Shown here in pieces: positions 26,565-34,337 of a DNA stretch of 64,000 bases. The position numbers and the translations under genes were made by a program. Source of the DNA: Coprothermobacteraceae bacterium (lineage in GTDB: Bacteria > Coprothermobacterota > Coprothermobacteria > Coprothermobacterales > Coprothermobacteraceae); NCBI GenBank assembly GCA_013178255.1, contig JABLWY010000001.1, positions 676,503 through 740,502 on the forward strand, given 5' to 3'. Position 1 is the first letter of the stretch, and every line of letters begins with the position of its first letter. The notes below the pieces were generated by a model that was not told where the DNA came from, did not search any database, and saw only the letters and a list, made by a program, of their open reading frames with translations.

Positions 26565-26917
26565 CTCTTGGCCTATACGGCTTCTTGGTGGACAGGGTTG
26601 TCAAATGGGCGGTCTTGCATGCGGATATGCATGTAATCAATTATGACTTGGCCTGGAGCTTAAAGTTGGGCCCAAACACTCTTTATCTAGTAATAGCCGC
26701 TACCTTCGTGGTGTGGTACTTGTGCTTGCGCGAAGGACATTACCTGTGGCTAGTAGGTTTCGGCGCTCTAGGTAACCTTCTGGATCGTCTTCTTTACGGT
26801 GGTGTCATCGACTTCATCCGCATAGGGTCCTTCCCTGCATTCAACATAGCCGATTCTTTGATCGTGTTGGGCATATCGCTATGGGCAATGAAACAACTAG
26901 GGTTGTTAGCGGGTTAG
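26540..26917 (+). CDS. lspA: signal peptidase II, compact
   Basis: 125 residues with four membrane spans; most LspA are 150-170. The catalytic aspartates are in GALGNLLDRLLYGGVIDFI and FPAFNIADSLIV, which match the N-x-x-DR and FN-x-AD motifs. It removes signal peptides of prolipoproteins. ileS followed by lspA is the classical order, as is the rluD-type synthase behind it. ATG 26540 lies 25 bases inside ileS. Confidence 0.9.
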   Translation: MHRRYNWLALGLYGFLVDRVVKWAVLHADMHVINYDLAWSLKLGPNTLYLVIAATFVVWYLCLREGHYLWLVGFGALGNLLDRLLYGGVIDFIRIGSFPAFNIADSLIVLGISLWAMKQLGLLAG

Positions 26918-27846
26918 TGGAGGCACCTAACCGCCTGGATATAGCGGTTCTAGATCTCATAGATGATGAGTCCGTGTCGCGATCTTGGGTTCAACGTGCC
27001 ATAAGGGGCGGCAAAGTCAAATGTAATGGGACCACGCTGACGAAGCCTTCTTACAGAGTCAAGGTTGGCGATCGCCTAGAGGTTACGCTAGAACCGCGGT
27101 TGAGCCAGTTAGTACCTGCTGACGTGAAGTTTGGCGTCCTCTTCTACGATGAACACTTAGCGGTCATAGACAAACCGCCTAACTTAGTTGTGCATCCTGC
27201 GCCAAGTGTGGACGGTCTAACTTTGTGTCACGGGCTCTTGAGCAGATTCCCACAGATATCAACCGTGGGCAGCCCCGATAGACCTGGTATAGTCCACAGG
27301 TTGGACAAGGATACTTCTGGTTTGATGGTAGTGGCATTAAGCTCTACGGCGTACGCGGAATTGGTCAGCATGATCGCTGAAAGAAAGGTGAAGCGAAGGT
27401 ACGTGGTGGCCGTGGAAGGTAGTGTCAGTGCCCCCTTCGAGGTATCCGTTCCTATAGGCAGAGACTCGCGCAACCCGACGCGTATGGCTGTGGTTCCTTA
27501 TGGAAAACCAGCCCTAACAAGGTTCTTACCTCTGGCGCATGTGGGAGGCATAACCTTACTAGAAGCAGAACTCTTAACAGGTCGTACTCATCAAATCAGA
27601 GTTCATCTCAAGTATAGTGGCTTACCCGTTCTCGGAGACCAAACCTATGGTAGCAGGACCAGTATCCCTTTGGCTCCAAGGGTGTTCTTGCACAGCTATT
27701 ATCTTGCATTTGAGCATCCTATAACATCATGTAAAATGGAGTTTGTAAGTTGTTTGCCTGAAGACTTGATGCACAGTTGGCTAAAATTGGGAGGGGATAT
27801 AATTGTTCACTCTGCGTTTTGTTCGGGAAAACAAGGACAAGATTAG
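26881..27846 (+). CDS. rluD: RluA/RluD family pseudouridine synthase
   Basis: 321 residues from ATG 26881. An N-terminal S4 RNA-binding domain (NRLDIAVLDLI...SRSWVQRAIRGGKVKCNG) leads to the catalytic domain with IVHRLDKDTSGLMVVAL, whose aspartate attacks uridine, and LLTGRTHQIRVHL. RluD modifies helix 69 of 23S rRNA; the precise target here is inferred. GTG 26917, overlapping the stop of lspA as TAGTG, is an equally good start. The 3' end overlaps serS by 44 bases. Confidence 0.9.
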   Translation: MGNETTRVVSGLVEAPNRLDIAVLDLIDDESVSRSWVQRAIRGGKVKCNGTTLTKPSYRVKVGDRLEVTLEPRLSQLVPADVKFGVLFYDEHLAVIDKPPNLVVHPAPSVDGLTLCHGLLSRFPQISTVGSPDRPGIVHRLDKDTSGLMVVALSSTAYAELVSMIAERKVKRRYVVAVEGSVSAPFEVSVPIGRDSRNPTRMAVVPYGKPALTRFLPLAHVGGITLLEAELLTGRTHQIRVHLKYSGLPVLGDQTYGSRTSIPLAPRVFLHSYYLAFEHPITSCKMEFVSCLPEDLMHSWLKLGGDIIVHSAFCSGKQGQD

Positions 27847-29071
27847 GGAATCCTTGATAAGAAGAGGTTACGAAACAACTTTGCTGGAGAGGCTCCTAGA
27901 GCTCGATCAGTGTAGGCGAGCCAAAGTCTCCAAGTTGCAGGAACTGAACACTCGTAGGAACGAATTGACTGCGGTGGTGGCTAGGAAGAAAAAAACCCAA
28001 GAGGATACAACACAAGAAATGAACGAGTTGAAGACCTTGAAGTCTGTGATCATCGAAGAAGAAAAGGAAGTCAGCGTTATTGATAGTGAAATAGAAGGAA
28101 TCCTCAAGAGTTTGCCTAACATTCCTCATGACAGCGTACCTATGGGTAAGGATTCGAGTGACAACGTGGAAGTTAGACGCTGGGGTGAGCCAAGAAGATT
28201 CGATTTCACGCCCTTAGCTCATTGGGATATTGCGGAGAATATGGGGGTTTTGGACTTCGAGCGATCCTCTAAGATCTCAGGGGCCCGGTTCGTGATTTAC
28301 AAGGGACTGGGAGCCTTACTGGAATTGGCCTTGATAAACTTCATGGTTTCATTACATGTGGAGAAGCATGGCTACGAATTCGTTATACCGCCGTACTTAG
28401 TCAAAGAAGAAACTGCTTTTGCCACAGGCCACCTTCCAAAGTTTGCCGAACAAATGTTCTACTGTAATGAGGACAGGTTGTACTTAGTCCCCACAGCAGA
28501 GTTGCCCATGGTTGCGTATCACGCTGGCGAAGTTCTCGACGAGAGGGATCTGCCTAAGCGCTATGTCGCGTACTCGTCTTGTTTTAGACGAGAAGCTGGA
28601 GAAGCAGGACGGGATACCAGGGGTCTTATTAGAAGGCACCAGTTTGATAAAGTCGAGCTAATCAAAGTGACTAGGCCTGAAGAGTCGTACGAAGAGCTAG
28701 AAAGCATGGTCAGAGATGCTGAAGCGGTGCTTCAAGCTCTTGAGTTGCCTTACAGGGTAGTCTTGCTGTGCACAGGCGATATGGGGTTTGCTTCAGCCAA
28801 GACTTACGATATCGAAGTGTGGATGCCTTCTTATGGGCGCTACTTAGAGATTTCATCGTGTTCTAACACGGAAGCTTTCCAAGCTCGAAGAGCTGACATA
28901 AAGCTGAAGCGGGTCGACGGCTCCACGGAACATGTTCACCTACTTAACGGGTCTGGGCTTGCGGTGGGAAGGACCCTCGCTGCTATTATTGAGAACTACC
29001 AGAAAAGTGACGGGACTTTTGAGATCCCATCTGCTCTGAAGCCGTACTTACCCAAGTCTTTCATGGCCTAA
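27803..29071 (+). CDS. serS: seryl-tRNA synthetase
   Basis: 422 residues, class II. The N-terminal antiparallel coiled coil that grips the tRNA spans residues about 30-100. Motif 2 is SSCFRREAGEAGRDTRGLIRRHQF and motif 3 is NGSGLAVGRTLAAIIEN. TTG 27803 is chosen because GGGAGGGG stands six bases upstream and the following residues are the usual SerS N-terminus (LRFVRENKDKIRESL). The stop overlaps the convergent penicillin-binding protein gene by 11 bases. Confidence 0.95.
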   Translation: MFTLRFVRENKDKIRESLIRRGYETTLLERLLELDQCRRAKVSKLQELNTRRNELTAVVARKKKTQEDTTQEMNELKTLKSVIIEEEKEVSVIDSEIEGILKSLPNIPHDSVPMGKDSSDNVEVRRWGEPRRFDFTPLAHWDIAENMGVLDFERSSKISGARFVIYKGLGALLELALINFMVSLHVEKHGYEFVIPPYLVKEETAFATGHLPKFAEQMFYCNEDRLYLVPTAELPMVAYHAGEVLDERDLPKRYVAYSSCFRREAGEAGRDTRGLIRRHQFDKVELIKVTRPEESYEELESMVRDAEAVLQALELPYRVVLLCTGDMGFASAKTYDIEVWMPSYGRYLEISSCSNTEAFQARRADIKLKRVDGSTEHVHLLNGSGLAVGRTLAAIIENYQKSDGTFEIPSALKPYLPKSFMA

Positions 29072-30524
29072 TGCCTTTGTAGAGCATCAGGTCGCGGGCG
29101 ACCAAACGGAACCAGGGGGCTGCTACATAAACCGCCAAGGATGGTGCGTGGTTGGCTGGTCGATCTATGCTAATGAGCATGATCATTTGAGGTTGGTTGG
29201 CTGGCATGATCCCCACATATGAATAGAGCCTATCAGCGTCATTGTATTTGCCGTTCACAGCTACTTGAGCAGTTCCAGATTTGGCAGCAACGCTGAAGTA
29301 CTTCCCCTGATGAGGTACTGCTGCAGCGGACACTGTGGGCGTTGCTATGGTCGTCATAATCCTTCTGACCAGCGACGCGACAGAAGGATCTAGGACTTGT
29401 GAACTTGCTGTGTTCTCCAAGGGCAGCTTTTTTTCGTCTACGTAGACGGCCTTGATGAGGCGAAGATCACATAGCAAACCATCATTCGCTATGGCCGTAT
29501 ACGCTCGAAGCAGTTGGAGCGGGGTCACGGCCACACCCTGACCAAAGCCTGCGTTCAGGAGAGAGGGTTTGCTATCTTCGGGCATTATGGCTTTGGCTTC
29601 TTCACGCAGTCCAAACATAGGTTGGTCTAGCTTGTAAGCTTTGAGACCCGAAATAAGTGTGTCATATCCCATCTTCCTTGCCACGTTAGCCATATAAATG
29701 TTGCTCGATTGCTGAAGTGCCCTGAACAGGTCAACCTCGCCCAACGGCTTCCAGTCCTTTATGATCGTTCCGTCTATCTCCGTTACCCCAGGGGAGTTGA
29801 CGGTAAAACTTGTGTCAATGGATTTCGTTTGGAGCGCCCAGGCCATAACTAGTGGCTTGAATATGGAACCAGGTTCGAAAACCTCTTGATACAGCGGTGA
29901 TGACGCTTTCGAGTCCTTGGTATACGCTGAAGCCGCCAAGATGTCGCCTGTGTTAGATATGACAACAATCCATGCCCGTTCTGGAGCCAGCTCCTCAGAA
30001 ATCTGCCTGACATAGTCATCTGTTATCTTCTGCATCCCTGGATCTAATGTAGTCTCCACTTTGACTTGAGGCACGGTACCAGAGAACACGTACCGACTGT
30101 CTAGAACAAAGTTGAGGGCGTTTTCTAGCCCAGAGTTGCCCCCTGCACTTGAACGTCCTAGTATGTGTGATGTGTTAGGGTTTGTGATTCTTCTTTCCCG
30201 GAACTCCACCCATGCGTAAGGGGTTTTTGTGAAGATCTTAGGAGTCACCTTTATGTCGTCGCAGTCCATTTGCAATAGCCTCTCTAACGAAGCGTCGCAC
30301 TTCTGCGACAACAAAGCTTCTGGTCCCCAAAGCCGTTTTGTAATAGATGATGAGTTGTAGGCTACTTGCGCACCTGAAGCAGTTATGGCGCCCCGAGGAA
30401 CGAGAATAGGGGATATGGGTTTCTCAGCAGTATCGTGGTAGTACTCAGCAAAACCGTACACCGAAATCATAGTTACTACCAGGATTATGAGGAGCAAGAC
30501 GGGTATTGTCAGGTAACGTTTCAC
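29061..30524 (-). CDS. class B penicillin-binding protein (FtsI/SpoVD-like)
   Basis: About 487 residues from GTG 30524. One N-terminal membrane anchor (YLTIPVLLLIILVVTMISVYGF), a dimerisation region, then a transpeptidase domain with S-x-x-K in FEPGSIFKPLVM, S-x-N in QQSSNIYMAN and KSGTAQV. It cross-links peptidoglycan, probably as the partner of FtsW. It stands alone instead of between ftsL and murF. The open frame continues upstream to 30701, but that part lies inside the divergent PfkB-like gene and has no family resemblance. No ribosome site is seen before GTG 30524. Confidence 0.88.
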   Translation of the reverse strand: MKRYLTIPVLLLIILVVTMISVYGFAEYYHDTAEKPISPILVPRGAITASGAQVAYNSSSITKRLWGPEALLSQKCDASLERLLQMDCDDIKVTPKIFTKTPYAWVEFRERRITNPNTSHILGRSSAGGNSGLENALNFVLDSRYVFSGTVPQVKVETTLDPGMQKITDDYVRQISEELAPERAWIVVISNTGDILAASAYTKDSKASSPLYQEVFEPGSIFKPLVMAWALQTKSIDTSFTVNSPGVTEIDGTIIKDWKPLGEVDLFRALQQSSNIYMANVARKMGYDTLISGLKAYKLDQPMFGLREEAKAIMPEDSKPSLLNAGFGQGVAVTPLQLLRAYTAIANDGLLCDLRLIKAVYVDEKKLPLENTASSQVLDPSVASLVRRIMTTIATPTVSAAAVPHQGKYFSVAAKSGTAQVAVNGKYNDADRLYSYVGIMPANQPQMIMLISIDRPANHAPSLAVYVAAPWFRLVARDLMLYKGIRP

Positions 30525-30533
30525 GATTATAAT
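30506..30533 (+). promoter_or_regulatory. promoter of the PfkB-like gene
   Basis: TTGTCA (30506-30511), 16 bases, then a perfect TATAAT (30528-30533). The start would be near 30540, leaving a short leader with GGGGAGGAA before ATG 30568. The -35 box lies inside the start of the divergent penicillin-binding protein gene. Confidence 0.65.
30526..30531 (-). promoter_or_regulatory. possible -10 box of the penicillin-binding protein gene
   Basis: The palindrome ATTATAAT (30526-30533) gives a TATAAT on both strands. On the - strand it ends one base before GTG 30524, so any start from it would lie within the coding region. No -35 box is visible. Either the start codon is further in or this box is not used. 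Confidence 0.3.
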
Positions 30534-30567
30534 GTTAGCATGACGTCGTTGGGGAGGAATAACCACC

Positions 30568-31503
30568 ATGGTCATTAGCATAACGTTGAACCCTGCAGTC
30601 GACATGTGGCTATCTGTTCCTGAACTCAGAAAAGGCGACTTCTCCAGAGCAAGAACAAAGCGCCTCAACCCAGGAGGCAAAGGTGTAATCATTGCTCGCA
30701 TACTTCACAAGCTCAACATGGGACCGGTGGTGGCGTCGGGAATCCTCGCAGGAAGGACTGGACTGACCCTTGAAGATTACTTGTCAAGGGATAGGGTACC
30801 AGCTAACTTCATTTTCTTGCCAGGTTTTGACACACGGGTCAACGTGGAGATTGTCGACGAGAGCGACGGGTCTATTACCCAGGTCAATACTGAGGGACCT
30901 TCAGTTTCCCAAGACTACATAAGGCAACTTCAGGAGAACGTAATACGCATCTCCCACTTGGGCGATGTCGTAGTTCTAGCTGGTTCCCTGCCAGCTGGTT
31001 TACCTCACGACACCTATTTGTCTATGTCAGAAGTGTTCATCTCAAAGGGGCTTCGCGTCGTAGTCAACGCTAGCAGCGAACTTATCAAACCGATTCTGGA
31101 TAGCGACCTTCCTATAGGCGTTGTGGTTGACCCAAAGGACGAGAACGGGTTTGGGATACAGACCATGGAAGAAGAGGTCTCCTTGGTAAAGAAGTGCCTT
31201 CGAAGTCGGCCGGTGTTAAGTTTTTCTTGGGCGAAAACAGAGAACGTCATAGGCATAGCTGGCAGAGTTTTTCACGCAAGGGTAGTCAATCCCAGTATCA
31301 GGACGCTTTGGGGTGCCAACGCTGCGTTGTGTGCTGGCTTAGTAAACGGCATAGAGGAACAGCGCGATCCAAAGGATACAGTGGTAACTGCTATGGCTAT
31401 GGCCTATTACATGGCACGAGATCCATGGGCTGTATTTGAGAAGGCTAACGCAGCCGACGAAATACAGAAACTAAAGGCCACCATAGAGGTCGAGGAACTG
31501 TAA
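30568..31503 (+). CDS. PfkB-family sugar kinase-like protein lacking the catalytic aspartate
   Basis: 311 residues, the length and layout of the 1-phosphofructokinase/tagatose-6-phosphate kinase branch: TLNPAVDMWLSV at the start, LNPGGKGVIIARIL as first PfkB motif, VVLAGSLPAGLP in the middle. The second PfkB motif should read GAGD, with the catalytic base. Here it is W248-G-A-N-A252, so the aspartate is alanine and the anion-hole glycine is asparagine. KPN-x-x-E and SLGAxGA, which hold the nucleotide, are also lost (DPKDEN, FSWAKTEN). Frame, promoter and ribosome site are intact, so this is a maintained protein, more likely a binding or regulatory one than a working kinase. Confidence 0.72.
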   Translation: MVISITLNPAVDMWLSVPELRKGDFSRARTKRLNPGGKGVIIARILHKLNMGPVVASGILAGRTGLTLEDYLSRDRVPANFIFLPGFDTRVNVEIVDESDGSITQVNTEGPSVSQDYIRQLQENVIRISHLGDVVVLAGSLPAGLPHDTYLSMSEVFISKGLRVVVNASSELIKPILDSDLPIGVVVDPKDENGFGIQTMEEEVSLVKKCLRSRPVLSFSWAKTENVIGIAGRVFHARVVNPSIRTLWGANAALCAGLVNGIEEQRDPKDTVVTAMAMAYYMARDPWAVFEKANAADEIQKLKATIEVEEL

Positions 31504-31522
31504 CAAAGACCTCTACGGTGGC
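31477..31522. terminator. bidirectional terminator hairpin
   Basis: A 15-bp stem with one A/C mismatch: 31477-31491 pairs with 31508-31522 (GCCACC...GAGGTC with GACCTC...GGTGGC), loop of 16. It spans the stop codon of the PfkB-like gene. On the - strand it is followed by a T-rich run (CTTTAGTTTCT), so it mainly serves bpsA. Confidence 0.7.
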
Positions 31523-31529
31523 AGATGCA

Positions 31530-32564
31530 TTAGCGGTCGGCGGTCACGTAGGCTTCCTCATCATAGTAGAGGGCATCTGATAGCGTAACCTGACCTGTGA
31601 TTAGTGGCGTCAGTTCCCTTACTGCATAAATCCTGAAATAGTCGGACGTATAGAAGTATTCATCTGGCATTTGGACGCTCACAGGCGCTTTGGTAACAAC
31701 CCTAAAACCCTGGGTAAGCAGATCTTCTGGATCCAAGTCGTACTCATGAAAATCTCTAATTATGTCAGTTATGACAAAACCCATGTCCAGCAAGTTTTTC
31801 TGGATTTGATACCATTTTTGCCTGCTCGACTCTAAGTGGGTCAAACCGAAATAGCCGACGCTGTCCACGCCTCTCAAACCTTCAGCACACCGTGAGAAGA
31901 ACAGAGTGATGCCTTCAATTGTCTCCACTGGATCTGTTATGAAGACGTCAAACGCTCCTTTCAGTTCCTGTCGGAAAGGATATTGAACGTCGTATAGTTC
32001 TGCGCTAACGTTGTGCATGCCCAATTGCTTTGCTTTTGCGTTGATGTATTCAACAAGCCTTGTGTCTACTTCCAATACTTTGACACTGCGGGGCAGCCCT
32101 GTTATACCCAAGGCCAAAGAGGTCAAGTCATCATCGCCAACGATCAACATGTCTTTCGCTTCCAAGTCACCGAATCGATGTATCAATGCCACACGGCGAA
32201 CGGTATCCTCTGAGGTTACGTATCCCTGGTCGTAGTCCTTGATAGCCTTGGGTCTGTCTTGTGTTACCTCTACGAATTTCCTAGCCCAGTCAGCATATAC
32301 CCCGTCCAATTCAATGGTCTTTCCTTTGCAGGAACTACAGATCGGTGGCACGTACGCGGACAAACCTGACGACACAGCAGCCTTTTCTCCCTCTGCAGAA
32401 AGCCTGAACATCTGGCCATGGGCTTCTATTAGACCTTCACTAAGCAGGTTGCGGAGTTCGGTTTCTAAGTCAGGAAGACTACCGTCCTGATATCGTATAA
32501 GTTGCCAATAGGATTTCTCTCCAGCAAGCAGCGCTCGGAGAATATTCCTTCTTATCCTGGTCAA
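31530..32564 (-). CDS. bpsA: branched-chain polyamine synthase (BpsA, DUF43 family)
   Basis: 344 residues. An N-terminal winged-helix-like part is followed by a zinc-type CSSC pair (PPICSSCKGK) and a Rossmann-like aminopropyltransferase domain with VGDDDLTSLALGI, LEVDTRLVEYI and DVFITDPVETIEGI. GDDDL and ITDP-x-ET are the signatures of Thermococcus BpsA, which adds aminopropyl groups from decarboxylated SAM to spermidine to give quaternary branched polyamines and releases methylthioadenosine. TTG 32564 is chosen over GTG 32573 because GGAGGTGATC (32577 down to 32568) covers the GTG and stands eight bases before the TTG. Confidence 0.88.
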   Translation of the reverse strand: MTRIRRNILRALLAGEKSYWQLIRYQDGSLPDLETELRNLLSEGLIEAHGQMFRLSAEGEKAAVSSGLSAYVPPICSSCKGKTIELDGVYADWARKFVEVTQDRPKAIKDYDQGYVTSEDTVRRVALIHRFGDLEAKDMLIVGDDDLTSLALGITGLPRSVKVLEVDTRLVEYINAKAKQLGMHNVSAELYDVQYPFRQELKGAFDVFITDPVETIEGITLFFSRCAEGLRGVDSVGYFGLTHLESSRQKWYQIQKNLLDMGFVITDIIRDFHEYDLDPEDLLTQGFRVVTKAPVSVQMPDEYFYTSDYFRIYAVRELTPLITGQVTLSDALYYDEEAYVTADR

Positions 32565-32567
32565 GGG

Positions 32568-32577
32568 GATCACCTCC
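32568..32577 (-). promoter_or_regulatory. perfect Shine-Dalgarno of bpsA
   Basis: GGAGGTGATC on the - strand is fully complementary to the usual 3' end of 16S rRNA. GGAGG is eight bases from TTG 32564, and the GTG at 32573 lies within the site itself. Confidence 0.7.
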
Positions 32578-32584
32578 AGCCAAG

Positions 32585-32614
32585 TTGTGGTTCGTACTAA
32601 AAATCAGTTAGAAT
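32585..32614 (+). promoter_or_regulatory. promoter of acpS giving a leaderless mRNA
   Basis: TTGTGG (32585-32590), 18 bases, TAGAAT (32609-32614). Initiation would fall at about 32621-32624, that is at the ATG itself. No ribosome site is present before ATG 32624. Confidence 0.4.
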
Positions 32615-32616
32615 AA

Positions 32617-32622
32617 ATTATA
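32617..32622 (-). promoter_or_regulatory. -10 box of bpsA
   Basis: TATAAT on the - strand, preceded directly by TG. It would start bpsA mRNA near 32610, about 45 bases before TTG 32564. It overlaps the start region of the divergent acpS gene, so the two promoters probably compete. Confidence 0.5.
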
Positions 32623-32623
32623 C

Positions 32624-32944
32624 ATGATCCGGGGTGTAGGTATTGATATCGTCTCTCTCGAACGTTTTAGAAAAACTTATCGAAAGCACGGGAAACGACT
32701 ATTAGAGGCTGTTTTTTGCCAGTCAGAGTGGAATTTAGCGGCAGAGTCTCTAGGTGCACGTTTTGCTGCGAAGGAGGCCGTTATCAAAGCTCTGGGTCGT
32801 CCTGACATACCTATGAGGTGCATATGTATAGATTCGCCGGCCGCTGAAGCCCGCATTCGCTGCGTCGCTGTTGAAGGCCGTGTGCTAGTTTCTATTAGCC
32901 ATGAGCGTGACGTAGCAGTGGCAGTAGCCATATGGGAGGCTTGA
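32624..32944 (+). CDS. acpS: holo-[acyl-carrier-protein] synthase
   Basis: 106 residues, somewhat shorter than usual (115-125). GVGIDIVSLERF holds the magnesium aspartate, and RFAAKEAVIKALG is the second signature of AcpS. It transfers phosphopantetheine from CoA to ACP. It is followed four bases later by nnr, a common pair in Firmicutes. There is no Shine-Dalgarno; see the promoter at 32585-32614. Confidence 0.93.
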   Translation: MIRGVGIDIVSLERFRKTYRKHGKRLLEAVFCQSEWNLAAESLGARFAAKEAVIKALGRPDIPMRCICIDSPAAEARIRCVAVEGRVLVSISHERDVAVAVAIWEA

Positions 32945-32948
32945 GATC

Positions 32949-34337
32949 ATGTTGCCACTCGTAGGGTACAACATGCGGGAATTAGAATCCGAGCTTTGCC
33001 AGATCTATGGAGTGTCCCCTGATGCCCTGATGGAGCTTGCAGGCCTGACCATAGCTCGACACGCCTCACATGCCAACGTGGGCGTCATAGTCGGACCCGG
33101 TAATAATGGAGGCGATGCACTGGTAGCTGCTAGGCACTTGTTGGATGGGGGCGCAAAGTTGCGTATTTTCAGCCTGCAGACTGAATCGCCGAAGCTAAAG
33201 TACTTAATAGGTCACGGTGCAACTTTGGTTGACGCCATACCCGAATTGGAGGAGTGCGATTACATTATTGACGGCCTACTTGGTTATGGCTTTAAACCTC
33301 CTCTTGCGCATAACCTAGCTACCTACATACGCGAACTGAATAGCTTGGAAGCCAATGTCATTAGCGTTGACTTGCCTTCGGGCCTCAGTCCAGAAGGTCC
33401 AGTGTATGGCCCGATGGTCAAAGCATCTGCGACAGTGTTTTTGGGGTTGCCGAAGCTCAATGCCGTCACTGGTATAGGTTTGTTGTACTCCGGGTGGTGG
33501 TCTTACTATGGTCTGGGATTTGAGACGTTCTTCAGATCCATAAAGACCGGGGCGTATCTCGTAGAAGATGACGATATAAGGGAGCTGATCCGTTCTTACA
33601 TCCACCGGCCCTACCACAAAAGACTGGCAGGCATAGTAACTGCTGTGGTGGGTTCTCCGAAATACTTCGGGGCTGCGCTTCTGGTGGTACGAACGCTAAT
33701 CAAAATGGGCACAGGACTGATCTATATCAGGAGCCACGAATCGGTGGAGGATAGGATGGTAGCAACTGAACCTCAGGTCATAAAGGGAGAGGCTCCTGGC
33801 GTCTTTGTAATCGGGCCAGGTTTGGAGGATCTGAACCTAGCTTTGGCATATGCTTCAAGGCCTGGTCCCAAGGTCTTAGATGCGTCCGCTCTAGTGCCCG
33901 AGGTGCTTAAGGAAGCCCGAGATGCCTTGATAACACCACATGAAGGTGAGGCTGCACGTTTACTCGACACGCATCCTGAGTTCATTCGCGCCAATCGTTA
34001 CGATGCTGCCAAAGCCCTGTATGACCGTTTCGGCTGTGTGGTGGTCTTGAAAGGACCGGGAACCATTGTGTATGATGGTCATGACTTCTTTGTTATACCC
34101 GCGACGGCCTACCAATTAGCTACGGGTGGTACTGGAGACGTACTTAGCGGATTCATTGGACATCTGCTTTCCCGAGGCATGCCCTTAAGGGATGCCGCCA
34201 TAGTGGGCTGTTACGTGCATGCGGAAGTTGCGAAGATGTTCCAGCATGGCCTTGAACTTGATGAATTCATTACGTCGTTGGCAAGAACGTGGTGGAAGAA
34301 GTACGAATACTGGTGGCAGAAATATGAACCTAAATGA
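32949..34337 (+). CDS. nnr: bifunctional NAD(P)H-hydrate epimerase/dehydratase
   Basis: 462 residues. The N-terminal YjeF domain (VIVGPGNNGGDALVAARHL, VISVDLPSGLSPEGP) epimerises hydrated NAD(P)H. The C-terminal ribokinase-like domain (VIGPGLED, VVLKGPGTIVYDG, ATGGTGDVLSGFIGHLLSRG) dehydrates it with ADP. Both halves look complete. This repair is most needed at high temperature. It overlaps the start of dnaG by 14 bases. Confidence 0.93.
   Translation: MLPLVGYNMRELESELCQIYGVSPDALMELAGLTIARHASHANVGVIVGPGNNGGDALVAARHLLDGGAKLRIFSLQTESPKLKYLIGHGATLVDAIPELEECDYIIDGLLGYGFKPPLAHNLATYIRELNSLEANVISVDLPSGLSPEGPVYGPMVKASATVFLGLPKLNAVTGIGLLYSGWWSYYGLGFETFFRSIKTGAYLVEDDDIRELIRSYIHRPYHKRLAGIVTAVVGSPKYFGAALLVVRTLIKMGTGLIYIRSHESVEDRMVATEPQVIKGEAPGVFVIGPGLEDLNLALAYASRPGPKVLDASALVPEVLKEARDALITPHEGEAARLLDTHPEFIRANRYDAAKALYDRFGCVVVLKGPGTIVYDGHDFFVIPATAYQLATGGTGDVLSGFIGHLLSRGMPLRDAAIVGCYVHAEVAKMFQHGLELDEFITSLARTWWKKYEYWWQKYEPK

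Noticed and set aside
30525-30701. N-terminal extension of the penicillin-binding protein into the PfkB-like gene
   Set aside because: The extra 59 residues are antisense to a real gene, have no family resemblance and come before the membrane anchor that normally opens these proteins.
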